Source: Solirubrobacter ginsenosidimutans
GTDB taxonomy: Bacteria > Actinomycetota > Thermoleophilia > Solirubrobacterales > Solirubrobacteraceae
Assembly (NCBI RefSeq): GCF_027587205.1
Contig: NZ_JAPDOD010000020.1
Location: 62,001-126,000 of the forward strand
Reading direction: 5' to 3'
DNA length: 64,000 nt
In this document: one piece after another, positions 6,900-17,307 of the stretch
Position numbering within the stretch: the stretch's first letter is position 1
Layout of the letters: the number at the start of each line of letters is the position of its first letter
The notes under the pieces: model-generated
What the model saw: only the letters and a program-made list of their open reading frames with translations
Told to the model about the DNA's origin: nothing
Databases searched by the model: none
Made by a program: the position numbers and the translations under genes

Positions 6900-9801
6900 C
6901 ACGGGCTGGTGGTCGAGAGCGTGAACGTGAGCGTCTTGGAGTAGGCGCCCGTGCGCAAGCCGTCGGTCTGGTTGATCACCTGGGTGAACGGGATCGTCAC
7001 GGCGTCGTTGGACACCGGGCCGGCGTAGGTCTTCACGACGCCGAGGCCGCCGAGCGGCTGCGGGAGGAAGAACGAGCCGTTGACGAGGTGGTCGGTGTGG
7101 TTGGTGGACGGGTCGGCGACGGTCAGCGTCGCGTCACCCGCCGAGGAGATGACGTTGGCGGTCATCGCCGCGGTGTAGGTCTTCGTCACGCCCGGGGTGA
7201 AGCCCCCGAACGAGGCGTTGGCGCCCAGCGTGAGCCCCAGGGTGGCCGGGACCGCCCCCGCGACACCACCCGTGGTCTGCGTGTAGGGATCGACTCCGAG
7301 CGAGCCGAGGCCCTGGCGGATCACCGTCGCCCGCGTCGCGCGGTCGGCGATGTTCTCCAGGCCGAAGCCCCACAGCTGCGTGCTGCCCGTCGACACGCCC
7401 ACCGCGTTGGTGGACCCGCTGACCAGGAACGACGCCTTGGAGTCGGCGAAGGCCGGGAAGGCCGCCGGCGACAGGGACGACGACGTCGGCGTGAAGCGCC
7501 GCAGGAACGCCTGGTTCGTGAGCTTGAAGGAGCTCTCCAGCGGCGCCTGGCCGGCGATCGTCAGCGCACCGACGGCGGCCTCCGTCGACGCCTGCGTGGC
7601 CTGCGCGTACGCGCCCATCCAGTACTGCAGGAAGTCGTTGGACACCTGCACGCAGTTCTCGAGCTGGCCGGTGGCCGCCGCGCCCGTGTTGGACGTGCAC
7701 TGGGGCTTGTCGGGCACGCGTCCGAGCGGGTTGTAGGAGTACTGCGACCACGCGCCCGACAGAGCGCGCTGACCGGTGACGAGGACCTTGCCGCCCTCGT
7801 TGATGTAGTCGCGGATCGAATTCATCTGGTCGTCGAACATCTTCGAGACGCCGATGGTCTGGCCCGGATCGCGGACGAAATCGTCCAGCGACGTGTACCA
7901 GACGACCGCCTTGTAGTGGCTGAGGATGCCGAGCAGGTCGGCCTGCGTACGGCCCTGCGCGTCGATGTCGTAGACGTCGGCGGGGATGCCCGCGTCGGCC
8001 AGCGCATCGGTGTAGGTGGCGAGCGCGGCCGGGCCGGCGAACGGGGCCGTGTTCGGCGAGAGGCCCGTGTAGTCCTCAGCCGAGAGCACGAGGACGCGGT
8101 TGCCGCGACCCGCCGCCGACGCCGTGAACGTGAACGGATCCGAGCTCTTGCCACCCGCCTCGAACCACACCTTGACCTTGTCGCCCGCCTTGAAGCCGGC
8201 GACCGAGCCGCGCATGTGATGGAAGACGACGCCCGACTTCCCGTAGCGCGACCCGCCGTTGAACTCGTCGGTCGTGCCGGAGTAGACGGTCGGGGAACCC
8301 TCGATCTGCCACTTCAGCGTGACGGCGCCCAGCGAGCGCTTGGCGTTGACCTCGACGGTCTGCGGAGTGCCGTAGGACGTCGGGAACGTCACCGGGACGA
8401 AGTCCGGGATCGTCACGGCCAGGTGCGACGACGGGTTGTCCGGCGTCGGCGCGGACCGGGCCAGGTCGAGCATGAACGGCAGGTTGCGGGCGAAGACGTC
8501 CTGCACGTCGGCCTCGCGGTCCTGGAAGACGAACCCGCTCGGGTTGGAGCCGAAGGCGTTACCGGTGGTCGTCGTGCCGCCGACCGGCGTGCCGGACCCG
8601 CGTCGAGCTCGACCGTGTAGCCCATCACGTTCTCCTGCAGGTACATCGTGTCGGTGATCTCGCCGTTGGTGGTGTAGAGCTCGCCACCGACGTCGGGGTC
8701 GTATCCGGCCACGGCCGGCTTCTGATCGTTGCCGGCGAGGGCCTCCATCAGCGGCGTGTCGCCGCCGTAGCTCTCGACCTGCCAACCGATCGGATACAGG
8801 ACGAGCTTCGCGTAGGAGTGGTAGTCGACGTAGAACTCGGGCTTGATCCGGTGCATCAGCGCGTGGAAGGAGGACACCTCGGGCTCGGACTCCGGCGACG
8901 GACCGCGGTAGGTGTCGCTGGACGTCGTGTCCGACGCGCCCTCGTTGTCGTAGCGCCACTTCTCGGAGAAGTTGCGGTTGGTGTCGATGCCGTCGCCCGA
9001 CGCGATCGTGCCGTTGTTGTTGTTGTCGCGCAGGTTCTTGCGCCACAGGCGGGTCGCGCGCGTCTGGAACGTGTAGTCGTAGCCGTCCGGGTTGAGCACC
9101 GGGATGAACCACGTCTCGGTCGCCGCCAGCACCGCCGGGATGCCCGACGCGGCGTCCGTCGCGTGCTCGAGGAAGTACTGGTAGCCGCGGCGCACGACCT
9201 CGGCGGAGATCCACTCGCGCGCGTGCTGGGCGCCGTGGAACATCACACCGGGCTTGGCGCCGTCCGCCACGGTGTTCGCGCCGGCGGTGACCTTGTAGGC
9301 GACGAGATCGGTGCCGAGCAGCGACTGGCCGTAGACCTCGCGCTTGACCAGCGTCGGGTTCGCCGCCGCGAGCATGTCGTAGTACTTCATGAGCGAGATC
9401 GGCTTGCCCGCCGCGTCGACCGCGCCGGAGCAGGTCGTCTGGCAGGGCGCCGGGTTCAGCGCGTAGGGGCGGAAGACGTCATAGCCCCAGACCGGGTCGG
9501 CGAGCGGGCCGACCGCGGCCGCCGCGACGCTCTGCGTGTTCTCCTTGCCGACCGCCGTGACATCGAGCCCCTGGTCGCGCAGGCCCTCCGCCTGCGACGG
9601 GGTGGCGACGATGCCCGACCGACCGGGGGCGATCGCGCCCTCGGTGACGTCGTAGCCCTGCTTGCCGAGTCACCCAAGCTCGGCAGGCGTGCCTTCGACG
9701 ATGTATTGATTGAGTGGCTCGACGCGCTCTCCCGCCATTGCGGGCGATACGAACGCGAGCGAGGCCAGGACGCCGATGGCGCCGAGATAGACCCTCCGCA
9801 T
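6899..9801 (-). pseudogene. Secreted M14 zinc carboxypeptidase, disrupted
   Basis: The reading starts at ATG 9801 with a signal peptide (YLGAIGVLASLAFVSPAMA). It is cut by an in-frame TGA at 9670-9672, codon 44, after TPAELG; the same frame continues with LGKQGYDVTEG. The M14 catalytic domain is intact by eye: QHAREW gives His and Glu zinc ligands, DTNRNF the substrate Arg, DYHSY the third ligand and YTVELDAG the catalytic Glu. Right after YTVELDAG, at a CCC run near 8597-8599, the frame shifts by one base. The shifted frame carries the long C-terminal part (GTPVGGTTTTGNAF to 6899), probably secreted beta domains. Adding one G to that run restores the frame. Two independent lesions favour a decaying gene; sequencing error is possible for the frameshift. 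Confidence 0.75.
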
Positions 9802-9858
9802 CGACGGACCCTAACCGTGTTCACATGAGCGGCGAAACCGTACTTCTGTCCACTCGGG

Positions 9859-11043
<1,185 letters not shown>

Positions 11044-11082
11044 AGCGCCAATCTACGCCGTGCGGTTAGGGTGGAGCTGCAG

Positions 11083-11868
11083 ATGCCCTTCGAGACCGTC
11101 AGCTACGACGTCGCAGCAAGCGGCGTCGCCACGATCGCGATGAACCGCCCCGAGGCGCGCAACGCGCTGTCGGATCAGCTGCTCGACGACCTGCTCGCCG
11201 CCTTCGCGGCCGCTCGCGACGACGACGCCGTGCGCTGCGTCGTCCTCACCTCCACGCACGAGAAGGTCTTCTCCGCCGGGGGTGACCTCGGCGCCTTCGC
11301 TTCCGAGGCGCCGCTGGTCGAGAAGTTCTTCGCGACCGACCGCTTCCCGCGCCTGTTCCACCTGATCGGCGAGCTCGGCAAGCCGACGCTGTGCGCCGCC
11401 AACGGCCACGTCCTCGCCGGCGCGCTCGGGCTCGCGCTCGCCTGCGACCTGATCGTGGCCAAGGAGGGCGCCCGCTTCGGCACGCCCGAGATCAACGTCG
11501 GGGTCTTCCCGTTCATGATCATGGCGCTGATCTACCGCAACGTCGGCCGCAAGAAGACCAACGAGCTGCTCCTGCTGGGCGAGCAGATCGACGCGCGCGA
11601 GGCGGAGCGGATCGGGATCGTCAACAAGGTGGTCGCGGCCGACGAGTTCGACGCGGTCGTCGCGGATTGGGCGGGCCGGCTCGCCGCGAAGTCGCCGCTG
11701 CTGATGCGCCTCGGCAAGGACGCGATGCACCGCCAGCAGGACATGGCGCTGGCCGACGCGATCGAGTACCTGCATTCGCAGCTGACGATCTCGTTCTCGA
11801 CGAGCGACATCCAGGAGGGCGTGCGCGCGTTCTTCGAGAAGCGGGAGCCCGTGTGGACCGGCCGGTGA
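11083..11868 (+). CDS. Enoyl-CoA hydratase/isomerase family protein
   Basis: A 261-residue crotonase, second in the window. FSAGGDLGAF and NGHVLAGALGLALACDL form the two oxyanion segments, and FGTPEINVGVFPFM is the conserved segment after them. VRAFFEKREPVW is the typical C-terminus. The ATG at 11083 follows a GGGTGGAG ribosome-binding site; longer upstream readings have no such site and run into the divergent dehydrogenase gene. Its stop overlaps the next start (GTGA). Probable partner of the divergent acyl-CoA dehydrogenase. Confidence 0.9.
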   Translation: MPFETVSYDVAASGVATIAMNRPEARNALSDQLLDDLLAAFAAARDDDAVRCVVLTSTHEKVFSAGGDLGAFASEAPLVEKFFATDRFPRLFHLIGELGKPTLCAANGHVLAGALGLALACDLIVAKEGARFGTPEINVGVFPFMIMALIYRNVGRKKTNELLLLGEQIDAREAERIGIVNKVVAADEFDAVVADWAGRLAAKSPLLMRLGKDAMHRQQDMALADAIEYLHSQLTISFSTSDIQEGVRAFFEKREPVWTGR

Positions 11869-12644
11869 GCGTCACGGCACTGCGCTGTCGCACGTCGGAC
11901 CGCACCGCGGGCGGCGCGCGCGGGGCCGAAGCCCTGGCGCTGGCTCTCGACCCGGCCGCGAAGCTCGTCGGCAAGCCCGGCGAGCCGCGGGTGTCGTCCT
12001 GGGAGGACGACTTGCGCGACTCGCACGGCTGCCTGCTCGAGGCGGGCGGCCAGGTCGAGGACATGCTGGCCGCCGGGCAGTTCCCGGTGCTGACCTCCTC
12101 GGACTGCTCGATCTGCATGACGACGTTCCAGGCCGTCGTGCGCCAGGTGCCCGACGTGCGCGTGCTCTGGCTCGACGCCCACGGGGACTTCAACACGCCC
12201 AAGACGACGCCGAGCGGCTTTCTCGGCGGGATGTGCCTGGCCGCCGCGTGCGGGCGCTGGGACGCCGGCTTCGAGCCCTCGATCGAGCCCGCGCGGGTGC
12301 TGATGTGCGGCGTGCGCGACCTCGACGCGGGCGAGCGGGTGCTGGTCGAGACCGCGGGGGTCGGCCACGCGGCGCGGTTGTCGCAGGTCGTGCCCGCGCT
12401 GGCGGGCGAGAAGGTCTACGTGCACCTCGACATGGACGTGCTCGACCCCAGCGTGCTGCCCGCGCAGTTCGCGGTCCCGAACGGGCTGAGCGAGACCGGC
12501 CTGCGGACGCTGCTCACGGACGTCGCCCGCGAGTGCGACGTCGTCGGCGTCGAGGTCACCGCGTACGAGGCGTCCGAGGACGACGAGACGCGCGCCGTCG
12601 CGACCGCGCTGGTCGCCTCGATCGTCGCGGCGCTGTTGCCATGA
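11865..12644 (+). CDS. Arginase/agmatinase-family (ureohydrolase) protein
   Basis: A 259-residue ureohydrolase-fold protein. Mn ligands are visible in WLDAHGDFNTP (DAHxD) and HLDMDVLDPSVLP (DxDxxDP). The first ligand motif, usually GGDHS, reads SSDCSI; Asp is kept but His is replaced by Cys, a variant found in some bacterial members of unproven activity. It could hydrolyse arginine, agmatine, formiminoglutamate or another guanidino compound. The GTG start overlaps the hydratase stop by 4 bp. Confidence 0.8.
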   Translation: MSVTALRCRTSDRTAGGARGAEALALALDPAAKLVGKPGEPRVSSWEDDLRDSHGCLLEAGGQVEDMLAAGQFPVLTSSDCSICMTTFQAVVRQVPDVRVLWLDAHGDFNTPKTTPSGFLGGMCLAAACGRWDAGFEPSIEPARVLMCGVRDLDAGERVLVETAGVGHAARLSQVVPALAGEKVYVHLDMDVLDPSVLPAQFAVPNGLSETGLRTLLTDVARECDVVGVEVTAYEASEDDETRAVATALVASIVAALLP

Positions 12645-12684
12645 TCGACCGTGGCCCAGGGACCCACGGACCGGTGATCGTCGC

Positions 12685-13650
12685 ATGATCGACGGGCTCG
12701 CCGATCCGCGCCGGCTCGCGGCCCTGGCCGAGAGCGGCCTGATCGACACGCCCCCCGAGGCCGCGTTCGACCGCGTCACGCGGCTGGTCGCCGAGGTCCT
12801 GCACGTGCCCGTGGCGCTGTTCACGCTCGTCACGGCCGATCGTCAGGTGTTCAAGTCCTCCGTCGGCGTCGGTGACCTGCGCGAGACGCCGCTCTCGCAC
12901 TCGTTCTGCCGCCACGTCGTCGAGTCCGGCGCCCCGCTGGAGGTCGTCGACGCGCGCTCGCACCCGAAGGTCCACGACAACCCGTCGATCATCGAGCACG
13001 GGATCGTCGCCTACCTCGGCGTGCCCTTGACCACCTCCGACGGCATCCGACTCGGCGCGCTGTGCGCCATCGACCACGAGCCGCGCCAGTGGACCGGGCG
13101 CGACCACGGCGTGCTCGAGGACCTGGCGGGCGCGGCGATGGCCGAGGTCGAGTTGCGCCGCGCCAACCGCGCGGTCGCCGAGGCCGCCGCCGAGCTGCAC
13201 TTCGCGGCCACGCACGACTCGCTCACCCGCCTGGGCAACCGGCGCGCGCTGCTCGAGGATCTCGGGCAGCTGCTGAGCGAGAAGCGCGTGGCCACGTTCG
13301 CGCTGCTCGACGTGCACGGGATGCGCGCGGTCAACGACCAGCACGGCCATCAGGCCGGCGACGAGCTGCTGATGCGGCTCGCGCGCCGCCTGGAGACGGC
13401 GCTGGTCGGCGACGGGCACGTCTACCGGCTCGGCGGCGTGCAGCTGTGCGCGTTGCTCGCGGAGACCGGGCCCGCGGCGTCGCGGATCGTCTCCGCCGCG
13501 TCCGGCGCGCTGCGCTCGGAGGAGCACGCGGTGGGCTGTCGCGCGGCGACGGTCGAGCTCCCGCGGGAGGCCAAGAGCGTCGCTTCGGTCCTGCGCCTCG
13601 CGGACGCGCGGCTGGCACGCTACGGGCATGTTGCGACCGCTCGCGCTTGA
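12685..13650 (+). CDS. GAF domain protein with degenerate GGDEF domain
   Basis: 321 residues. Residues about 10-165 form a GAF sensor domain (AFDRVTRLVAEVLHVPVALFTLV, FCRHVVESG, YLGVPLTTSDG). Residues about 180-320 resemble a GGDEF domain (HDSLTRLGNRRALL, VNDQHGHQAGDELL), but the signature is GGVQL in place of GGDEF and the metal-binding aspartate region reads LDVHG. It should therefore not make c-di-GMP and may bind nucleotide or act as a regulatory module. Its last 23 bp overlap the carboxylase gene, implying coupled expression. Confidence 0.85.
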   Translation: MIDGLADPRRLAALAESGLIDTPPEAAFDRVTRLVAEVLHVPVALFTLVTADRQVFKSSVGVGDLRETPLSHSFCRHVVESGAPLEVVDARSHPKVHDNPSIIEHGIVAYLGVPLTTSDGIRLGALCAIDHEPRQWTGRDHGVLEDLAGAAMAEVELRRANRAVAEAAAELHFAATHDSLTRLGNRRALLEDLGQLLSEKRVATFALLDVHGMRAVNDQHGHQAGDELLMRLARRLETALVGDGHVYRLGGVQLCALLAETGPAASRIVSAASGALRSEEHAVGCRAATVELPREAKSVASVLRLADARLARYGHVATARA

Positions 13651-15175
13651 CCTCGAAGAACGCCGTGCCGCCGCGCGGCTCGGCGGGGGCGAGGAGAAGA
13701 TCGCCCGCCAGCACGAAGCCGGCAAGCTGACCGCGCGCGAGCGAATCGCGCTGCTGATCGACGACGGTACGTTCACCGAGCTCGGCCTGCACGCCCGCCC
13801 GCACTTCTCCCAGCGCGCGATGGACGGGCGCAGCGCCCCCGCCGACGGCGTGATCACCGGGTGGGGCGACGTCGACGGGCGCCCGGTGGCGGTCGCCGCC
13901 TACGACTTCACGGTCATGGCCGGCTCGATGGGGATGACCGGCGAGGTCAAGGTCGCGCGGCTGCGCGAGCTGGCGCTGACGAAGCGCATTCCCATCGTGT
14001 GGCTGTTGGATTCGGCGGGTGCGCGCATCCAGGAGGCGGTCGGCTCGCTGTTCGCCGGCACCGGGCATCTCTTCCGCGAGGAGGCGGTGATGAGCGGCGT
14101 CGTCCCGCAGGTGGCGGCGCTGATGGGGCCGTGCGCCGCCGGAACCGCGTACATCCCGGGCTTGGCGGACTTCGTGCCGATGGTGAGCGGCCGCGGCTCG
14201 ATGGCGCTCGCGGGTCCGCACCTGGTGCGCGCGGCGATCGGCGAGGACGTCACGCAGGAGGAGCTCGGCGGGGCGCGGGTGCACTGCCGCAAGTCCGGCG
14301 TCGGCGATCTCGAGTGCGCCTCCGACGAGGAGTGCATCGAGCGGATCAAGCAGTACCTCTCGTACTTCCCGTCGCATTGCGAGGAAGCGCCGCCGGTGCT
14401 GGGAGTGAGCGACCCCGTGGACCGGATCGAGGACGCGCTGCTGGACGTCCTGCCGGACTCCAACCGCAAGCCGTACGACATGTACGAGGTGATCCGTCTG
14501 ATCGTCGACGACGGCTCGTGGTTCGACCTCAAGCCGAAGTGGGCGCGGACGATCATCACCGCGTTCGCGCGGATGGGCGGGCGGCCGGTCGGGATCGTCG
14601 CGTCGCAGCCGCGGCACCTCGGCGGCATCCTCGACAACGACTCGGCCGACAAGGCCGCGCGGTTCGTGAACCTCTGCGACGCGTTCGGGATCCCGCTCCT
14701 GTTCCTGGTCGACGTGCCGGGGTTCATGGTCGGCACGAAGGTCGAGGCCGCGGGGATCATCCGGCACGGCGCGAAGATGCTGCACGCGGTGGCGTCCGCC
14801 ACGGTGCCGAAGATCACCGTCGTGCTGCGCAAGGCTTACGGGGCCGGCTACTACGTCATGAACGGCCGGGCCTACGAGCCGGACTTGATCGTCGCGTGGC
14901 CGAGTGCGGAGATCTCGGTCATGGGCGCCGAGGGGGCGGTCGAGATCGTCTTCCGCAAGCAGGTCGAGGCCGCCGAGGACCCGGCGGCCGAGAAGGCGAA
15001 GCTGATCGCCGCCTACCGCGAGCTGATCGATGTCTACGTCGCCGCGGGCAACGGCATGATCGACGATGTGATCGACCCGCGTGAGACGCGGCCGACGATC
15101 ATCCGGGCCCTTGAGCTCGCAGAAGGCAAGAAAGTAGAGCGACCGTGGCGGAGGCATGGTGTGATTCCCGTGTGA
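13628..15175 (+). CDS. Acyl-CoA carboxylase beta (carboxyltransferase) subunit
   Basis: 515 residues, the normal length for AccD/PccB-type subunits that move CO2 from carboxybiotin to acetyl-, propionyl- or longer acyl-CoA. The N-half has KLTARERIALLIDDGTF, GSMG and LLDSAGARIQEAVGSLF. The C-half has GSWFDLKPKWA, GIVASQPRHLGG and FLVDVPGFMVGTKVE, then KAYGAGYYVM and WPSAEISVMGAEGAV. Chain-length specificity cannot be assigned. The only carrier protein in the window is the stand-alone one at 2915; the biotin carboxylase must be elsewhere. Overlaps the GAF/GGDEF gene by 23 bp. Confidence 0.92.
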   Translation: MLRPLALDLEERRAAARLGGGEEKIARQHEAGKLTARERIALLIDDGTFTELGLHARPHFSQRAMDGRSAPADGVITGWGDVDGRPVAVAAYDFTVMAGSMGMTGEVKVARLRELALTKRIPIVWLLDSAGARIQEAVGSLFAGTGHLFREEAVMSGVVPQVAALMGPCAAGTAYIPGLADFVPMVSGRGSMALAGPHLVRAAIGEDVTQEELGGARVHCRKSGVGDLECASDEECIERIKQYLSYFPSHCEEAPPVLGVSDPVDRIEDALLDVLPDSNRKPYDMYEVIRLIVDDGSWFDLKPKWARTIITAFARMGGRPVGIVASQPRHLGGILDNDSADKAARFVNLCDAFGIPLLFLVDVPGFMVGTKVEAAGIIRHGAKMLHAVASATVPKITVVLRKAYGAGYYVMNGRAYEPDLIVAWPSAEISVMGAEGAVEIVFRKQVEAAEDPAAEKAKLIAAYRELIDVYVAAGNGMIDDVIDPRETRPTIIRALELAEGKKVERPWRRHGVIPV

Positions 15176-15239
15176 TCGGGTATGTTCGGCTCTGCGTGGG
15201 TGGTTCAGACGGGCGCCACCGCGTGTAGGTCGACTGTCA

Positions 15240-16433
15240 ATGGACGCTGCCGATCGACATGTGCTGGACGTTGTGCCCGTCGGCCTCCAGGTATGGGAGG
15301 CGACCGGCGGCGCGCTGACGCTCCGGTACGCCAACGAGGAAGCCAAGGGCCAGATGCTGCCCTCCGATGCGGGCTGGGCGGACACGCTGCTCGACGCGTG
15401 CGAGGCGCAGCAGGCCGCGACGTTCGAGCTCGAAGCGCCGGGCGATGAGTGGTGGCGCGCCCAGATCACGCCGCTCGGCGCCGGGTCGATCCTCGCCGCG
15501 TACTGGAACATCACGGCGCAGAAGCTGCACGAGCGCTCGCTGCGGGCGTCCGAGCGCCTGAACCGCGAGATCCTCTCGGGGCTGCAGGAGGGCGTCGTGG
15601 TCGCCGACACCGAGGGGCGCGTGGTCGTCGCCAACGAGGCGGCGGCCGTGATCTTCGGCGTGCCGCTCGACGAGTTGACGGATCGGACCTTGAGCGCGAT
15701 CCCGGTCGACCTGCTCGACGACCGCGGGCATCTGCTTCCCACCGAGCACCTGCCGCTGGTGCGTGCCTTGCGGGGCGAGGAGGTGAGCGATCAGGTCGTG
15801 CGCTTCGTGCGCCGTGACGGGTCGCTGCTGTGGGTCGAGGTGCACGCGAACCCGCTGCACCACGACGACGGCCAGCTCTACGGGGCGGTCGCCTCCTATG
15901 ACGACGTCACCGCGCGGGTGGAGCAGGACCGGCGCACCCGCCACGAGGCGGACACCGACCCGCTGACGGGGCTCGCCAACCGGCGGGCGCTCGAGCGCAC
16001 GCTGGCGGCCGCGCTGGGGCGGGCGGGCGCGCGGGCGCGGTCCGTCGGGCTGCTGATGCTCGACCTCGACGGCTTCAAGGCGATCAACGACACGCACGGG
16101 CACGCGGCGGGGGACGAGGCGCTGCGCGAGGTCGCGCGGCGGCTGTCGCGCTCCGTGCGTGAGCGCGACCTCGTGGCGCGGCTCGGCGGCGACGAGTTCG
16201 TCGTCGTGTTGACCGACCTCGGCGGCCGCTCGGGCGCGGTCCGGGACTCGCTGGAGCGCATCCAGGACGCGCTGGCCGAGCCGATCCCGTTCGCCGGCGC
16301 GAACCTCTCCCTGGGGGCGGCGGTGGGCGTGGCGACGTTCCCCGCCGACGGCGGCAACGCGGCCGATCTGCTCGCCCACGCGGACCGCGCGATGTACGCC
16401 GCCAAGGGCGCGCGCAACGGCTCGCTGCGCTAG
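15240..16433 (+). CDS. PAS-GGDEF diguanylate cyclase
   Basis: 397 residues: a short PAS-like segment (about 10-95), a second PAS domain (about 100-225, with IFGVPLDELTDR and RRDGSLLWVEVHANPL) and a complete GGDEF domain (about 235-397). The catalytic motif GGDEF is intact (RLGGDEFVVVL) and RERD five residues before it is a plausible product-inhibition I-site. It should synthesise c-di-GMP from two GTP in response to a PAS ligand. No transmembrane segment was seen, so it is likely cytosolic. Contrast with the degenerate GGDEF protein at 12685. Confidence 0.9.
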   Translation: MDAADRHVLDVVPVGLQVWEATGGALTLRYANEEAKGQMLPSDAGWADTLLDACEAQQAATFELEAPGDEWWRAQITPLGAGSILAAYWNITAQKLHERSLRASERLNREILSGLQEGVVVADTEGRVVVANEAAAVIFGVPLDELTDRTLSAIPVDLLDDRGHLLPTEHLPLVRALRGEEVSDQVVRFVRRDGSLLWVEVHANPLHHDDGQLYGAVASYDDVTARVEQDRRTRHEADTDPLTGLANRRALERTLAAALGRAGARARSVGLLMLDLDGFKAINDTHGHAAGDEALREVARRLSRSVRERDLVARLGGDEFVVVLTDLGGRSGAVRDSLERIQDALAEPIPFAGANLSLGAAVGVATFPADGGNAADLLAHADRAMYAAKGARNGSLR

Positions 16434-16446
16434 TTTCGAGCCCGCG

Positions 16447-17307
16447 TTGGCCGACGACCCCGTCATCCTCACCTGCGCCATGTCGGGCGCGCTCGCGTCG
16501 CGGGAGCAGTGCCCGGCGATCCCGTACACGCCCGCGGAGTACGCCGCGGAGGCGAGGCGGGTGGTGGACGAGGGCGGCGTGATGGTGCACCTGCACGCGC
16601 GGACGCCTTCCGGGGCTCCTTCGCACGAGATCGCCGACTTCCGTGCGATTACTTCGGCGATCCGTGACGAGGTCGGCGACGCGGTGATCGTCAACTACTC
16701 GACGGGCGCGCTGGGGGTGCCGGTGGCGAAGCGGCTCGAGTACTTGACTGAGCTGCGGCCGGAGATCGGCGCGCTGAACATGGGGTCGATGAACTACGCG
16801 AAGTACTCCTCCCGGCGCAAGGACTTCGTCTTCGCGGCGGTGTTCGAGAACTCGTTCGAGACGATCCGGGCGCTGCTGGACGGGATGGTCTCGGTGGGGA
16901 TCCGGCCGGAGCACGAGTGCTTCGACTCGGGGCACGTCGCGTCGCTGGATCCGTTGCTGGACATGGGGGTGCTCTCGCCTCCACTGTCGGTGTCGTTCGT
17001 GATGGGGGTGACGGGCGGGATCCGGCCGACGGCGCGCAACGTCGCCCACATGGCCGAGCAGGTGCCCGACGTGCCGCACCAGTGGGGCGTGATCGGGATC
17101 TCGCGCGGGCAATGGGGGCTTTTGGCCGCCGCGCTGTCGTTGGGCGGGAACGTGCGGGTGGGCCTGGAGGACAACTTCTACCTGCCCGACGGTTCGATGG
17201 CGCGATCCAACGGGGAATTGGTGGCGCGGGCGGCGCGGATGGCTTTGGACTCGGGGCGTCGGCTGGCGACGGTGGCCGAGGCGCGTTCGCTGTTGGGGCT
17301 CGCTTGA
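16447..17307 (+). CDS. BKACE-family beta-keto acid cleavage enzyme (DUF849)
   Basis: 286 residues, TTG start. Family members cleave a beta-keto acid with acetyl-CoA, giving acetoacetate and a new acyl-CoA; Kce acts on 3-keto-5-aminohexanoate in lysine fermentation. Visible signatures are ILTCAMSGA, GGVMVHLHARTPSG (metal-binding HxH), NYSTG, LNMGSMNY, VMGVTGG and GGNVRVGLEDNFYLPDG near the end. The family contains many uncharacterised specificities, so the substrate is open. It is translationally coupled (TTGA) to a CoA-transferase gene and then a thioesterase, suggesting a dedicated acyl-CoA route. Confidence 0.88.
   Translation: MADDPVILTCAMSGALASREQCPAIPYTPAEYAAEARRVVDEGGVMVHLHARTPSGAPSHEIADFRAITSAIRDEVGDAVIVNYSTGALGVPVAKRLEYLTELRPEIGALNMGSMNYAKYSSRRKDFVFAAVFENSFETIRALLDGMVSVGIRPEHECFDSGHVASLDPLLDMGVLSPPLSVSFVMGVTGGIRPTARNVAHMAEQVPDVPHQWGVIGISRGQWGLLAAALSLGGNVRVGLEDNFYLPDGSMARSNGELVARAARMALDSGRRLATVAEARSLLGLA

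Noticed and set aside
9670..9672. Selenocysteine at the TGA in the carboxypeptidase gene
   Set aside because: The codon falls between the signal peptide and the catalytic domain, not at a redox position, and no SECIS-like hairpin is evident; a nonsense mutation is simpler.
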